From NCBI GenBank assembly GCA_019638255.1, contig JAHBUD010000001.1, forward strand, positions 1,984,001 to 2,048,000: a DNA stretch of 64,000 nucleotides. Reading direction: 5' to 3'. The stretch is from Cyclobacteriaceae bacterium. GTDB lineage: Bacteria > Bacteroidota > Bacteroidia > Cytophagales > Cyclobacteriaceae. The notes below the pieces were generated by a model. It had not been told where the DNA came from. It made no database searches and saw only the letters and a program-made list of their open reading frames with translations. This document shows, in pieces, positions 18,631-27,002 of this stretch (positions within the stretch are counted from its first letter, which is position 1; each line of letters opens with the position of its first letter). The position numbers were made by a program, and so were the translations under genes.

Positions 18631-19391
18631 CTGTATTGATTATTGAAGATGAAATTCATGCTGCCAGGCGATTGGAAAGCCTTATTCGTGAGCTTTGGCC
18701 TGATGTTATTATTGAGGGCTTTGTTGATGCAGTAAAAAGCGCAGTAAAGTGGCTGAACAATCACCCTACACCTGATTTGATATTCATGGATATTCAGTTG
18801 GGCGATGGCCTGAGCTTTGAAATTTTTGAAATGACGGATGTAAAATCGCCCGTAATATTTACAACTGCTTATGATGAGTACGCGCTAAAAGCGTTTAAAG
18901 TCAACAGCATTGATTACATTCTTAAGCCGGTGGACAAGGATGAACTACATGCGGCATTAAAAAAGTTTAACACACTTACCCAAGAACGAAGTGCCCCGGT
19001 ACAGGATTTAACCGAAAGCATCGGTAAGGTAATGCAGTTGCTGTCGCGTAAATACAAAGAACGTTTTGTGGTTAAAGTGGGCGAGCATTTGCGCACCATC
19101 GAGGTAAAGGACATTGAATATTTTTTTAGTGCCGACAAAGCAGCGTTTTGTCATACAAAGGATGGGCGCAATCATGTGCTGGATTTTACCATGGATCAAT
19201 TGGTAGACCTGGTTGATCCTTCTGTTTTCTTTCGGATTAACCGTAAATACCTGGTGAGCTCAGCGGCCATTACGGATATAATCAGTTATACGAACAGCCG
19301 GTTAAAGCTTGTGTTGCCGGGCTTGAAAGATGAGGATTGTGTTGTGGCGCGTGAGCGGGTGCAGGATTTCCGGAAGTGGCTTGATCGCTGA
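18627..19391 (+). CDS. LytTR family response regulator
   Basis: This DNA-binding response regulator of 254 residues is the partner of the overlapping kinase gene. The receiver domain (about 1-120) starts VLIIEDE, has the phospho-acceptor Asp in DLIFMDIQLGDG (about 53), the switch TTAYDEYALKAF and Lys in YILKPV. The LytTR domain (about 150-254) shows the family pattern VKVGEHLRTIEVKDIEYFFSADK...FFRINRKYLVS. The stop codon is two bases from the stop of the convergent single-domain receiver gene. Confidence 0.95.
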   Translation: MTVLIIEDEIHAARRLESLIRELWPDVIIEGFVDAVKSAVKWLNNHPTPDLIFMDIQLGDGLSFEIFEMTDVKSPVIFTTAYDEYALKAFKVNSIDYILKPVDKDELHAALKKFNTLTQERSAPVQDLTESIGKVMQLLSRKYKERFVVKVGEHLRTIEVKDIEYFFSADKAAFCHTKDGRNHVLDFTMDQLVDLVDPSVFFRINRKYLVSSAAITDIISYTNSRLKLVLPGLKDEDCVVARERVQDFRKWLDR

Positions 19392-19393
19392 AT

Positions 19394-19804
19394 TCAGGAT
19401 TGTGTTTTGCCCAGTATCTTTTTGAGCTGATCGATATCGCTTTGCTTTATGGGCTTGGTGATGTATTGTATCACATTCTTGTGAAGAAATGCCTGGTCTT
19501 TATCGTGTTTATTGTTTGAACTTGTAAGTACAACAATCCGCGATTTTTCCTTGATCGTTTCTGACATCCTTTCAAAGCTTTCCAGAAACCCAAACCCATC
19601 AATATTGGGCATGTTTAAATCCAGGAAAATAATATCGGGAGCGGAATCGTTTGCGTTGGCGGAGAGTGCATCAATGGCTTCTTGCGCTGATTTAAATGCA
19701 ATCAGGTCATTGGTAAAGCTATAAACCTCAAGAAATCTCCGCTGAATAAAGAGATCAATCTCGCTGTCGTCAATTAATACGGTTCTGTCAACAATGGCGC
19801 TCAC
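19394..19804 (-). CDS. Single-domain response regulator (CheY-like)
   Basis: This is a stand-alone receiver of 136 residues with no output domain. Acidic residues lie in VLIDDSEID, the phospho-acceptor is Asp62 in IIFLDLNMP, followed by VLTSSNN and Lys in YITKPI. The start codon is GTG at 19804. It belongs to the CheY-like group (RcpA-type) common in Bacteroidota, which are often fed by orphan or phytochrome kinases. It converges with the LytTR regulator with a two-base gap and no terminator between them, so their transcripts probably overlap. Which kinase feeds it is not visible here. Confidence 0.9.
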   Translation of the reverse strand: MSAIVDRTVLIDDSEIDLFIQRRFLEVYSFTNDLIAFKSAQEAIDALSANANDSAPDIIFLDLNMPNIDGFGFLESFERMSETIKEKSRIVVLTSSNNKHDKDQAFLHKNVIQYITKPIKQSDIDQLKKILGKTQS

Positions 19805-19948
19805 ACTGGTTTGGATTAAAGCCGCTTATATAAACTTAGCACAAATTGTATATAAACCCGAAAATCTGGCTCAAAAATAGTTTTTTTTAAGGTTTTATAG
19901 CACCAAAAAATGTGTTAAAATTGGCATTCTAAACCCAACCCGCATACT

Positions 19949-20833
19949 ATGAATTTCAAAAACACCCTGATCTTATTTTTCTGTGTGACTGTTCTGGCTG
20001 GAATGAGTTCCTGCAGTTCAGGTGAAAAGAAAAGCAACGCTGATGAATTTACCCAAGCCGAAGAAAGCCTGCGTACAACCATTGAAGATGTTGTATACAA
20101 TATCCCCTCGCCAACTGAAATTCCGTATTTGATTCAACAAACGGGTGCTGAGTTCAACCAAAGCCTGCTTAATCCCAGGAGCAAAGTTGACCAATATATG
20201 AACCGTACCGATAAAGCTTCCTTAAACCTGGGGGTTTATACGGCTGATATCGGCTACCTTACTTCGTATGATAAAACCCAGGAAGCCATTGAATATTTGA
20301 ATGCCTGTAAAAGCCTGGCTGATTATTTAGGCGTTATCGGCACATTTGACATTGAAATTCTTAAGCGCTTTGAGATCAACATTTCAAATAAAGATTCTTT
20401 AGCAAGTTTGCTGGACGAATCCATTAAACAAACTGAGAAATTCCTGAAGGATGATACCCGCAACAAACAAGCCGCCCTTGTGGTAGCGGGAAGCTTTGTG
20501 GAAGGGTTACACATTTCTACCGGTTTGGTAAACTCCTATCCTAAAGATCTGCTTCCTACCGATACCCGAAACGTTATCCTTACACCTGTAATCCAGGTAA
20601 TCCTCAATCAAAAGAAATCCGTTTCTGAGCTGTTAAAAATGCTTTCTGCGGTAGAACAAACTGACCCCGTGAGTGGCATAGTGCGGGACCTGAAAGAACT
20701 TGAGGAAGCCTACGAATCACTCAATATCGAAGAACAGATCAAGAATAACCGTGCGGATATGGTATTAAGCGATAGGAATCTTGAAACGATATCTAACGTG
20801 GTTGCAAAGTTGAGAAAATCAATTGTTGACTAA
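19949..20833 (+). CDS. Hypothetical lipoprotein, 294 aa
   Basis: The lipobox sits in VLAGMSSCSSGEKKS (Cys about 25), so the mature protein is lipid-anchored. The mature part is mostly helical (FTQAEESLRTTIEDVVYNIPSPTEIPYLIQQTGAEFNQSLLNP; ...EQIKNNRADMVLSDRNLETISNVVAKLRKSIVD). It includes an NLGVYTADIGYLTSYD stretch typical of a conserved Bacteroidota lipoprotein group whose function I do not know. It has its own terminator and no operon partners. A weak TAAAATTG box lies about 30 bp upstream. Confidence 0.8.
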   Translation: MNFKNTLILFFCVTVLAGMSSCSSGEKKSNADEFTQAEESLRTTIEDVVYNIPSPTEIPYLIQQTGAEFNQSLLNPRSKVDQYMNRTDKASLNLGVYTADIGYLTSYDKTQEAIEYLNACKSLADYLGVIGTFDIEILKRFEINISNKDSLASLLDESIKQTEKFLKDDTRNKQAALVVAGSFVEGLHISTGLVNSYPKDLLPTDTRNVILTPVIQVILNQKKSVSELLKMLSAVEQTDPVSGIVRDLKELEEAYESLNIEEQIKNNRADMVLSDRNLETISNVVAKLRKSIVD

Positions 20834-20851
20834 TAAGTGATAAAGATTTTG

Positions 20852-20886
20852 AAAGGACTGGTAATTACAACCAGTCCTTTTTTTTT
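20852..20886 (+). terminator. Rho-independent terminator after the 294-aa lipoprotein
   Basis: A perfect stem AAAGGACTGG/CCAGTCCTTT with loop TAATTACAA is followed by a run of about nine T. It lies 19 bp past the stop codon. Confidence 0.92.
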
Positions 20887-20890
20887 ACGG

Positions 20891-20918
20891 TTGCATAATG
20901 TTCTTTAAGCTATCTTTA
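20891..20918 (+). promoter_or_regulatory. Putative Bacteroidota promoter for the TerB-ABCG gene
   Basis: TTG at 20891-20893 and TATCTTTA at 20911-20918 match the TTTG ... TAnnTTTG scheme (7 of 8 in the -7 box), 22 bp before the ATG and just past the preceding terminator. Confidence 0.45.
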
Positions 20919-20940
20919 GTAGGCCTAATGATAATCGCAG

Positions 20941-23900
20941 ATGAGTGAAGTTATTTTAAAGTCGCTATTACGACTTTTTGCCGTTGTAGCCCGGCAGGAT
21001 GAAGTAACCCGTCAGGAGCGTGAACAGGTAAGCTTGTTCCTTCGTGATCATTTAAATGAATCGAAAGTTGAGACTTACCTTGGGCTTTTTGACGACTACG
21101 TAAAAACAGTAGGCCAACTCGAAGGTGTTGATGAGGCTTACAATGTGAAGCGAATCTGTGCGGAAATAAATCAGGAACTGGCGCAAAAGCAGAAGTACAT
21201 TATCATTCTGGAGTTGGTTCGGTTGGTTCTGGCCGATGATTCGATTTCTGCCCGCGAAGATGAATTGCTTAAACTCATATGCTCATCCTTTAACGTGAGC
21301 ATTGAAAGCCTTGATTCCATCAAAACATTTCTTTCCGGTAAGGATAGTGCCCACCTTGATCATCCATCGCTGTTAATTGTCGATAACAATGAAGACTCAG
21401 CATTTAAGCAAGCCCTGCACATAAAACGGGGTAACCTGAAGGGCTTCGTTGAATTTTTACACCTAAGTCAGGTTGAACTTTACCTCGTCAAGTATATTGG
21501 TGCCACCGATGTTTATCTGAATGGTATTCCGTTTCGATCGGGTTCAGTTCAGGTTTTTGGTGTAGGCAGCACCATTCGATGGGATAAGGACGAGCCAATA
21601 TATTTTGGCGATGTTTTAAGTCGGTTTAAACGATTTAATATCAGCGATCGAATCGCTTTTCAAGGCGTTGATATTCACTTCAAATTCAAGAATGGTGGTA
21701 CAGGCTTACAGGAAGTCAATTTGGCGGAAGAATCGGGCAACCTTGTAGCCCTGATGGGCGCCAGCGGCTCAGGCAAATCCACTTTGCTCCACGTACTCAA
21801 TGGCTCCGAAACGCCTACTTCGGGCAAGGTATTGGTCAACGGAATCGATATTCATAAAGATCCTGAAAAAATTGAAGGGGTAATTGGCTTTGTGCCCCAG
21901 GATGACCTGCTCATTGAAGACCTTACGGTTTACCAGAATTTGTATTACGCGGCCAAATTGTGTTTCAGTGATTTGAATGAAACAGAAATTGATGGACTGG
22001 TAATGAAAACCCTTGAAGACCTGGGGTTGGCCGAACGAAAAGATTTGAAAGTGGGCTCACCACTGCAAAAAACCATCAGCGGTGGCCAACGAAAGCGTCT
22101 CAACATCGGTCTTGAATTATTGCGTGAGCCAGCCATCTTATTCTGCGATGAGCCTACCAGTGGTTTGTCATCACGCGATTCGGAAAATATTATTGACTTG
22201 TTAAAGGAACTTTCGCTTAAGGGTAAGCTTGTTTTTGCTGTTATTCACCAACCATCATCTGATATTTTTAAAAAATTTGACCGTTTGCTCATTCTCGATA
22301 GTGGCGGATACCAGATTTATTATGGAAACCCTGTTGATGCCATCGTTTATTTCAAACGCGCAATCGACATGGTGAATAGCGAAATGGGGGAGTGCCATGA
22401 ATGCGGCAATGTAAACCCGGAGCAGATATTCAATATTATTGAAACGAAGGTAATCAATGAATACGGCCAATTTACCAATGAACGAAAAGTATCACCTGAG
22501 CATTGGTTCAAGCTGTATAAGGTGTACCGAAAAATCGGAAACTTTAAAATTGATTCAAGTACCGCAAAGCCATTGCAATCAACCTTACGTATTCCGGGCA
22601 GGCTAAAGCAGGCTAAATTATTTTCGTTGCGCGATCTGCAAGCCAAAATTCACAACCGGCAGTACATGATCATCAATTTGCTTGAAGCTCCACTTCTTGC
22701 TTTTATACTGGCCTTTATTGTTCGGTTTTATAATGTTGACGACCGGCTGCAGTCAGGATATGTATTTGCCAAGAACCTAAATCTTCCGGCTTATCTTTTT
22801 ATGAGTGTTATCGTGGCCTTGTTTATGGGGTTAACAGTAAGTGCTGAAGAAATAATACGGGATAGGAAAATACTAAAGCGTGAGGCTTTTCTGCATTTAA
22901 GCCGAAGCAGTTACCTGATGTCGAAAATCGGCATTTTGTTTTTGTTGTCGGCCATTCAAACACTAATGTTCGTCTTTGTAGGAAACTACATCCTTGAAAT
23001 AAAAGGTATGCTGTTGCAGCATTGGTTTATTTTATTTTCGGTTTCATGTTTTGCCAATGCGTTGGGCTTAAATATTTCATCTGCATTTAACTCGGCAGTA
23101 ACCATTTATATCCTTATCCCCTTACTCATTATACCACAATTGATATTGAGTGGTGTGGTTGTTAAATTCGATAAGCTCAATCCTGTAATCGGAAACACGG
23201 CTACTGTTCCTTTTGTTGGCGATATAATGGCCTCGCGTTGGGCATTTGAAGCGGCTATGGTTACACAGTTTAAGGACAACCGCTACGAGCAGGAATTTTA
23301 TTACCTGGATAAAGTGATGGCAGAGGCTGACTATAAAAAGATTTATTACATATCTGAACTTGAAACAAAACTTCAGTTTTGCCTGAATAATTTAAATGCA
23401 ACGGAAGATAATTTGAGGAAAAAACTGGTAAGCGACCTTGCCTTGCTTAAAGGTGAAATTACAAACGAAGCGGAAATGGTAGGGCGTGATCATTATGAAT
23501 GGATCGGTAACGTTGAGCCAAGTCGTTTTGACTCCGCCACATATAATGATGCTATTGGTTTTTTAGGTAACCTGAGGCGGCTATATATAAATCGGTATAA
23601 CAAGGCCGATGGGGAAAAAGAAAAGAAAATCGCCATGATGACAAGCACCCCTGAAAAGGAGGCGGACTACACACAATTACGAGATAATTATCGGAATGAA
23701 GCCATTGCAGATTTTGTGAAGAACCTAACCGAAACACATCGGATTATTGAAAAGGACGGAAAATTGATTCAAAAGATTTATCCGATTTATAAAGAGCCAG
23801 ACCCTGACCATTTTATTGATTTTGATGCCCAGTTTTATATGCCTAAGAAGCATTTCTTGAACAAAAATATCGATACACTGTTCTTTAACACCGGGGTGAT

Positions 23901-24006
23901 CTGGTCTATGTCGCTGGCACTTATGCTTTTACTTTATTTTGATGTACTCAGGCGCATAATTGACGGGATCGGAAACCTGTCGAATCCATTGAACAGACGG
24001 ATGTAG
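20941..24006 (+). CDS. TerB-like / ABCG-type ABC transporter fusion
   Basis: This 1021-residue protein has three parts. The N-terminal 140 residues are helical and resemble the TerB (tellurite-resistance) fold (SLLRLFAVVARQDEVTRQEREQV...). A beta-rich segment at about 160-250 (TDVYLNGIPFRSGSVQVFGVG) may be an FHA-like domain. The ABC ATPase follows with Walker A GASGSGKST at about 272-280, signature ISGGQRKR at about 378 and Walker B AILFCDEPTSG at about 397-407. The C-terminal half is an ABCG-type membrane domain of about six helices, interrupted by a soluble loop of roughly 250 residues before the last helix. ATPase-before-permease order is the ABCG (half-transporter) layout. Substrate unknown. 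Confidence 0.9.
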   Translation: MSEVILKSLLRLFAVVARQDEVTRQEREQVSLFLRDHLNESKVETYLGLFDDYVKTVGQLEGVDEAYNVKRICAEINQELAQKQKYIIILELVRLVLADDSISAREDELLKLICSSFNVSIESLDSIKTFLSGKDSAHLDHPSLLIVDNNEDSAFKQALHIKRGNLKGFVEFLHLSQVELYLVKYIGATDVYLNGIPFRSGSVQVFGVGSTIRWDKDEPIYFGDVLSRFKRFNISDRIAFQGVDIHFKFKNGGTGLQEVNLAEESGNLVALMGASGSGKSTLLHVLNGSETPTSGKVLVNGIDIHKDPEKIEGVIGFVPQDDLLIEDLTVYQNLYYAAKLCFSDLNETEIDGLVMKTLEDLGLAERKDLKVGSPLQKTISGGQRKRLNIGLELLREPAILFCDEPTSGLSSRDSENIIDLLKELSLKGKLVFAVIHQPSSDIFKKFDRLLILDSGGYQIYYGNPVDAIVYFKRAIDMVNSEMGECHECGNVNPEQIFNIIETKVINEYGQFTNERKVSPEHWFKLYKVYRKIGNFKIDSSTAKPLQSTLRIPGRLKQAKLFSLRDLQAKIHNRQYMIINLLEAPLLAFILAFIVRFYNVDDRLQSGYVFAKNLNLPAYLFMSVIVALFMGLTVSAEEIIRDRKILKREAFLHLSRSSYLMSKIGILFLLSAIQTLMFVFVGNYILEIKGMLLQHWFILFSVSCFANALGLNISSAFNSAVTIYILIPLLIIPQLILSGVVVKFDKLNPVIGNTATVPFVGDIMASRWAFEAAMVTQFKDNRYEQEFYYLDKVMAEADYKKIYYISELETKLQFCLNNLNATEDNLRKKLVSDLALLKGEITNEAEMVGRDHYEWIGNVEPSRFDSATYNDAIGFLGNLRRLYINRYNKADGEKEKKIAMMTSTPEKEADYTQLRDNYRNEAIADFVKNLTETHRIIEKDGKLIQKIYPIYKEPDPDHFIDFDAQFYMPKKHFLNKNIDTLFFNTGVIWSMSLALMLLLYFDVLRRIIDGIGNLSNPLNRRM

Positions 24007-24037
24007 TTTTATATTCTACTAAATTCAAATAACTTTG
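24007..24037 (+). promoter_or_regulatory. Putative promoter for the 17-codon ORF and YdcF gene
   Basis: TAACTTTG at 24030-24037 is a perfect TAnnTTTG -7 box. TTTT at 24007-24010, 19 bp upstream, takes the -33 place (consensus TTTG). Transcription would start near 24043, about a dozen bases before the 17-codon ORF. Confidence 0.5.
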
Positions 24038-24054
24038 AGCCAAGTATAAACCAC

Positions 24055-24108
24055 ATGATAGTTCTGCTGTTAATTCTGTTGCTGCTTATCCTGATCAGGA
24101 TATTTTAG
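24055..24108 (+). CDS. 17-aa leucine-rich hydrophobic micropeptide or leader ORF
   Basis: The ORF ATG ATA GTT CTG ... AGG ATA TTT TAG encodes MIVLLLILLLLILIRIF: 14 of 17 residues are Leu, Ile or Val, with one Arg near the end. It lies directly behind a good -7 promoter box. The next gene's ATG starts one base after its stop codon, so ribosomes ending here could re-start on the YdcF-family gene. It may be a small membrane peptide, a translational-coupling leader, or a chance ORF. No family is recognised. It is too short for ordinary gene callers. Confidence 0.4.
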   Translation: MIVLLLILLLLILIRIF

Positions 24109-24109
24109 C

Positions 24110-24871
24110 ATGTTTTTCACACTCTCAAAGATACTAGGTTACCTGGCTTCGCCCCTGGTATGGGTTAGCTTGCTATTTATTGGTGCCTTGTTGATTCGGG
24201 GAAAGCAAAAAAGACGAAAACTTTTAGTTACCGGCCTTTCAACCCTTATTTTCTTCTCGAATGAATTTATTTCCAACGAAGTCATGCTGTTGTGGGAAAT
24301 CCCTGCAACACCTTATGCAGATGTAGTAAAACACTATAACTACGGGATTTTACTAACCGGAGTTACCAGCACCGATACGCAGCCCGATGACCGGGTTTAC
24401 TTTCAGCGCGGTGCCGATCGTGTTGTACACACCGTTGACTTATATAAACGCGGTATTATTAGTAGGATTTTGATTGCCGGAGGAAGCGGCAGGTTGGTTA
24501 CCGAGGGCAGGAGGGAAGCGGATGATATTTTTAAAGCCCTTGTACTTATGGGGGTAGATTCGGTTGACCTGGAAATAGAGAACGAATCGCGGAATACGTA
24601 TGAGTCGGCTGTAAATGTTGAAAAAATGATCGGCAAAGAAGCCGGAGAACTGTTGCTGATAACCTCAGCCTATCACATGCGCAGATCCAGAGCTTGCTTT
24701 CATAAGGCAGGGTTAACTGTTGATGTATTCAGCACTGATTTCCACACGCATCCACGCATGTTCACCCCGGATGTACTCTTTATTCCAAAAGTTGATGCAC
24801 TGTTGAACTGGCAGCGGCTGATTAAGGAGTGGGTAGGAATAATGGCCTACAAGTTGGCTGGTTATTTATAG
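24110..24871 (+). CDS. YdcF/ElyC family membrane-anchored protein (DUF218)
   Basis: This protein of 253 residues begins with two membrane segments (about 12-60: LGYLASPLVWVSLLFIGALL and KLLVTGLSTLIFFSN), like ElyC. The DUF218 domain follows, with ILIAGGSGRLV, the acidic/asparagine motif NESRNTYESAVNV and the family motif TSAYHMRRSRACFHKAG. ElyC-type proteins act in undecaprenyl-linked envelope-precursor metabolism in E. coli; that role is inferred here from family only. It starts one base after the 17-codon ORF. Its last codons overlap the end of the convergent 88-aa gene by six bases. Confidence 0.9.
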   Translation: MFFTLSKILGYLASPLVWVSLLFIGALLIRGKQKRRKLLVTGLSTLIFFSNEFISNEVMLLWEIPATPYADVVKHYNYGILLTGVTSTDTQPDDRVYFQRGADRVVHTVDLYKRGIISRILIAGGSGRLVTEGRREADDIFKALVLMGVDSVDLEIENESRNTYESAVNVEKMIGKEAGELLLITSAYHMRRSRACFHKAGLTVDVFSTDFHTHPRMFTPDVLFIPKVDALLNWQRLIKEWVGIMAYKLAGYL

Positions 24872-25132
24872 GTTGTATTTGTTTTCCGAGGAACGGATTT
24901 CATCGTTCAAGTAGCTTGTTACACTGTCTAGATTCGGAAATATCTTAACGCTTTCGTGGACCGCGGCAGGATCGTCCGTGGTAAACATCAGTTCCACAAA
25001 GAACCCCTTAACAAGATACAAGGAGTAATAACAAGAATTTCTAGCCTGGCTACCAATGAGCGTACCCTTCTTCTTGAGGAAGTTAAGTTGCTGTTGAGGA
25101 GAGAAGCGCTTGAAAAAGAATTTTGTAAACAT
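24866..25132 (-). CDS. Conserved hypothetical protein, 88 aa
   Basis: This small soluble protein carries a conserved-looking core, QLNFLKKKGTLIGSQARNSCYYSLYLVKGFFVELMF, followed by an acidic tail (FPNLDSVTSYLNDEIRSSENKYNL). I chose the internal ATG at 25132 (MFTKFFFKRFSPQQQ), because the upstream 15 residues look like read-through of non-coding DNA. It is like a group of short Bacteroidota proteins with an FFVELMYD-type core, function unknown. It converges on the YdcF gene with a six-base overlap. Confidence 0.65.
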   Translation of the reverse strand: MFTKFFFKRFSPQQQLNFLKKKGTLIGSQARNSCYYSLYLVKGFFVELMFTTDDPAAVHESVKIFPNLDSVTSYLNDEIRSSENKYNL

Positions 25133-25263
25133 GTTTATTGATAACGAGCAATGCTTTACAAAGCAGATGCCACTCAAAAAAATGCCGTTGCTGAACAGAT
25201 TTAGAGGTATTAGAAAGATGCCAATCTTGATTTGGGAATAAGCAGGACAGTAGAGTTCAGAAA

Positions 25264-25298
25264 TAAAAAAGGCTGCCCTGATAAGGACAGCCTTTTTC
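25264..25298 (-). terminator. Terminator for the receptor / SGNH-lipoprotein operon
   Basis: On the minus strand GGCTGTCC-TTATCA-GGGCAGCC (one mismatch) is followed by TTTTTTATTT. It lies 18 bp past the SGNH gene stop. A-rich flanks on the left make it partly bidirectional. Confidence 0.8.
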
Positions 25299-25315
25299 TG
25301 ATAATAACAAGATAC

Positions 25316-26968
25316 TTAAGGAATCGGTAAACCGGTAGCTGAATATCGGCTGATATTTGTTAGCGGAACGGTTGCCCCAAACTTGTCATTTATGGCCTGA
25401 ATAAAAACCCGGGATAAGAAAGCATAACCACGGGTATTCATGTGGGCGCCATCCTCAGAGTAAATACCAGTTGGAGGATTTATGTTTGGTGTAATGGTTA
25501 CACCGTTATAAACGGCTAGTTGACTAGTGATCAGCGCATTGAGTGCTGCGTCAACATTAGCCAATGCCAATCGGGTAGGATTAGCATCCGCAGAAGCTTG
25601 AATTGTTCCATTGAAAGCGTCTCGGGCAGCAACTATTTCTGCTATCTCTGCAGGAACTAACACATATCTATCAGCTAATGGAACTGTTAGTCCATTGATA
25701 AGTTGCGGATTACCCCCCACAAGGGTGCCTAATATGCTTCCTGTCGAGAGTGGTAAGATATCGGTTGGAGTAGTTTGACGAACACGTTCGTAAGGGGCTA
25801 GTTGAGCTCTTTGTCCGGCAGTGATTGCCCCTGCTCCCTGTAGGGCATCAAACCCAGCAGCAAGGCTTGGAATTGATTCATCAATTAGTACGGCTTTATT
25901 ATTTCCTGCAGCAAAAGTTATTTTACGAGCATCCAACTGTTCGGCAGTGCCGAATGCACCACCAAAGGCTGGATTTTTGAGTCCATCCAATGCTGCGTTG
26001 TATCCTGCAAAGCCAGTATTGAGTTGTGAGGCCGTTGCCGCATCAAGTGGTATCGGATTATAGGTAACAGAAGTAAAATGTGGCATCTTAAAGATGTCAG
26101 GGAAATTCCCTACTACTCCTTTCAGGTCAGCATTGGAAGCTAGTATTGCGCCCATAGCAGCACCATATTGTCCAGCGAATGCTCCTGCAGAATTTAGCGG
26201 AGCCAATGTTGGATCGCCACCAAACGCAGCATAAAGGAAGAAATCATCCAGCCCCAACCAAAATAAGAAAAATGTAGGATTGGCAGATAGTGCATCGGTA
26301 AGGATCGTGGATGTTCCGGGATTAGAGGCAAAGCGTGCATAGAACGGAGTAAAACCAACGGCAGGATTTGGGTTTGCCCAATTACCGGCTGCAGGTATCA
26401 GTGCTTGCCCGAGGGTTATAGCAGGAACTGCAAAGTTGTTTAAGGCACTCGTGGCTACAGCCCCTGTTGAACCCGCATATTGAAATGGTGGATTTACTGT
26501 AGGGTCAGGCACGGCTTCCAAATTTCCAGGGGCATACGCTTGTGGTGTAGGTCTTGGTGGGTTTCCTTGCAGACGCATTCTGCCTAAAACTGGTTTTGTT
26601 GGATCAAAAGGAGGACCCAACACGGGTTGGGTGAAGAACAGGTTCCAACCTAAGCTAGCGCGAATGCTGGGTTGATTGAAGGTTGCTGTACCACCTGCGC
26701 ATGCTAACTGAGTATTAATAATTGCTGCCAGGGAATTGTTCTGACCATCATTAAACAACGCACCACCTTGCATACCGGCTACAAATGAGTTTCCAATTGC
26801 TACGAACTTTGTAAAGCTGGCACTACCTGCGGTACCACCACATGGATCTGGTCCGATGTTGGTTAAATCTGGCTCTGGATCAGTCAACTCAATAACTTCT
26901 TGCTCACACGCTCCTAAAAAGATCAGGGATAAGAGGAGGGTAAGGGTTAAACTATTTATCTTTTTCAT
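25316..26968 (-). CDS. SGNH/GDSL-type hydrolase lipoprotein
   Basis: This lipid-anchored protein of 550 residues has lipobox LIFLGAC|EQE. Block I of the SGNH fold is FVAIGNSFVAG (Ser about 58). Block III may be the LGLDDFF region in the middle, and block V is EDGAHMNTRGYAF near the C-terminus, holding the Asp-x-x-His pair. The family hydrolyses esters (acyl, acetyl or lipid). The chain is rich in Ala, Gly and Pro between the blocks, so much of it may be loops on the cell surface. It follows the 919-residue TonB receptor gene by 34 bp in the same direction, and the two share one terminator, so they probably act together on one ligand. Confidence 0.85.
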   Translation of the reverse strand: MKKINSLTLTLLLSLIFLGACEQEVIELTDPEPDLTNIGPDPCGGTAGSASFTKFVAIGNSFVAGMQGGALFNDGQNNSLAAIINTQLACAGGTATFNQPSIRASLGWNLFFTQPVLGPPFDPTKPVLGRMRLQGNPPRPTPQAYAPGNLEAVPDPTVNPPFQYAGSTGAVATSALNNFAVPAITLGQALIPAAGNWANPNPAVGFTPFYARFASNPGTSTILTDALSANPTFFLFWLGLDDFFLYAAFGGDPTLAPLNSAGAFAGQYGAAMGAILASNADLKGVVGNFPDIFKMPHFTSVTYNPIPLDAATASQLNTGFAGYNAALDGLKNPAFGGAFGTAEQLDARKITFAAGNNKAVLIDESIPSLAAGFDALQGAGAITAGQRAQLAPYERVRQTTPTDILPLSTGSILGTLVGGNPQLINGLTVPLADRYVLVPAEIAEIVAARDAFNGTIQASADANPTRLALANVDAALNALITSQLAVYNGVTITPNINPPTGIYSEDGAHMNTRGYAFLSRVFIQAINDKFGATVPLTNISRYSATGLPIP

Positions 26969-27002
26969 AGTAATCTGATTTTAATTGGCTTGCATTCTTT
27001 TT

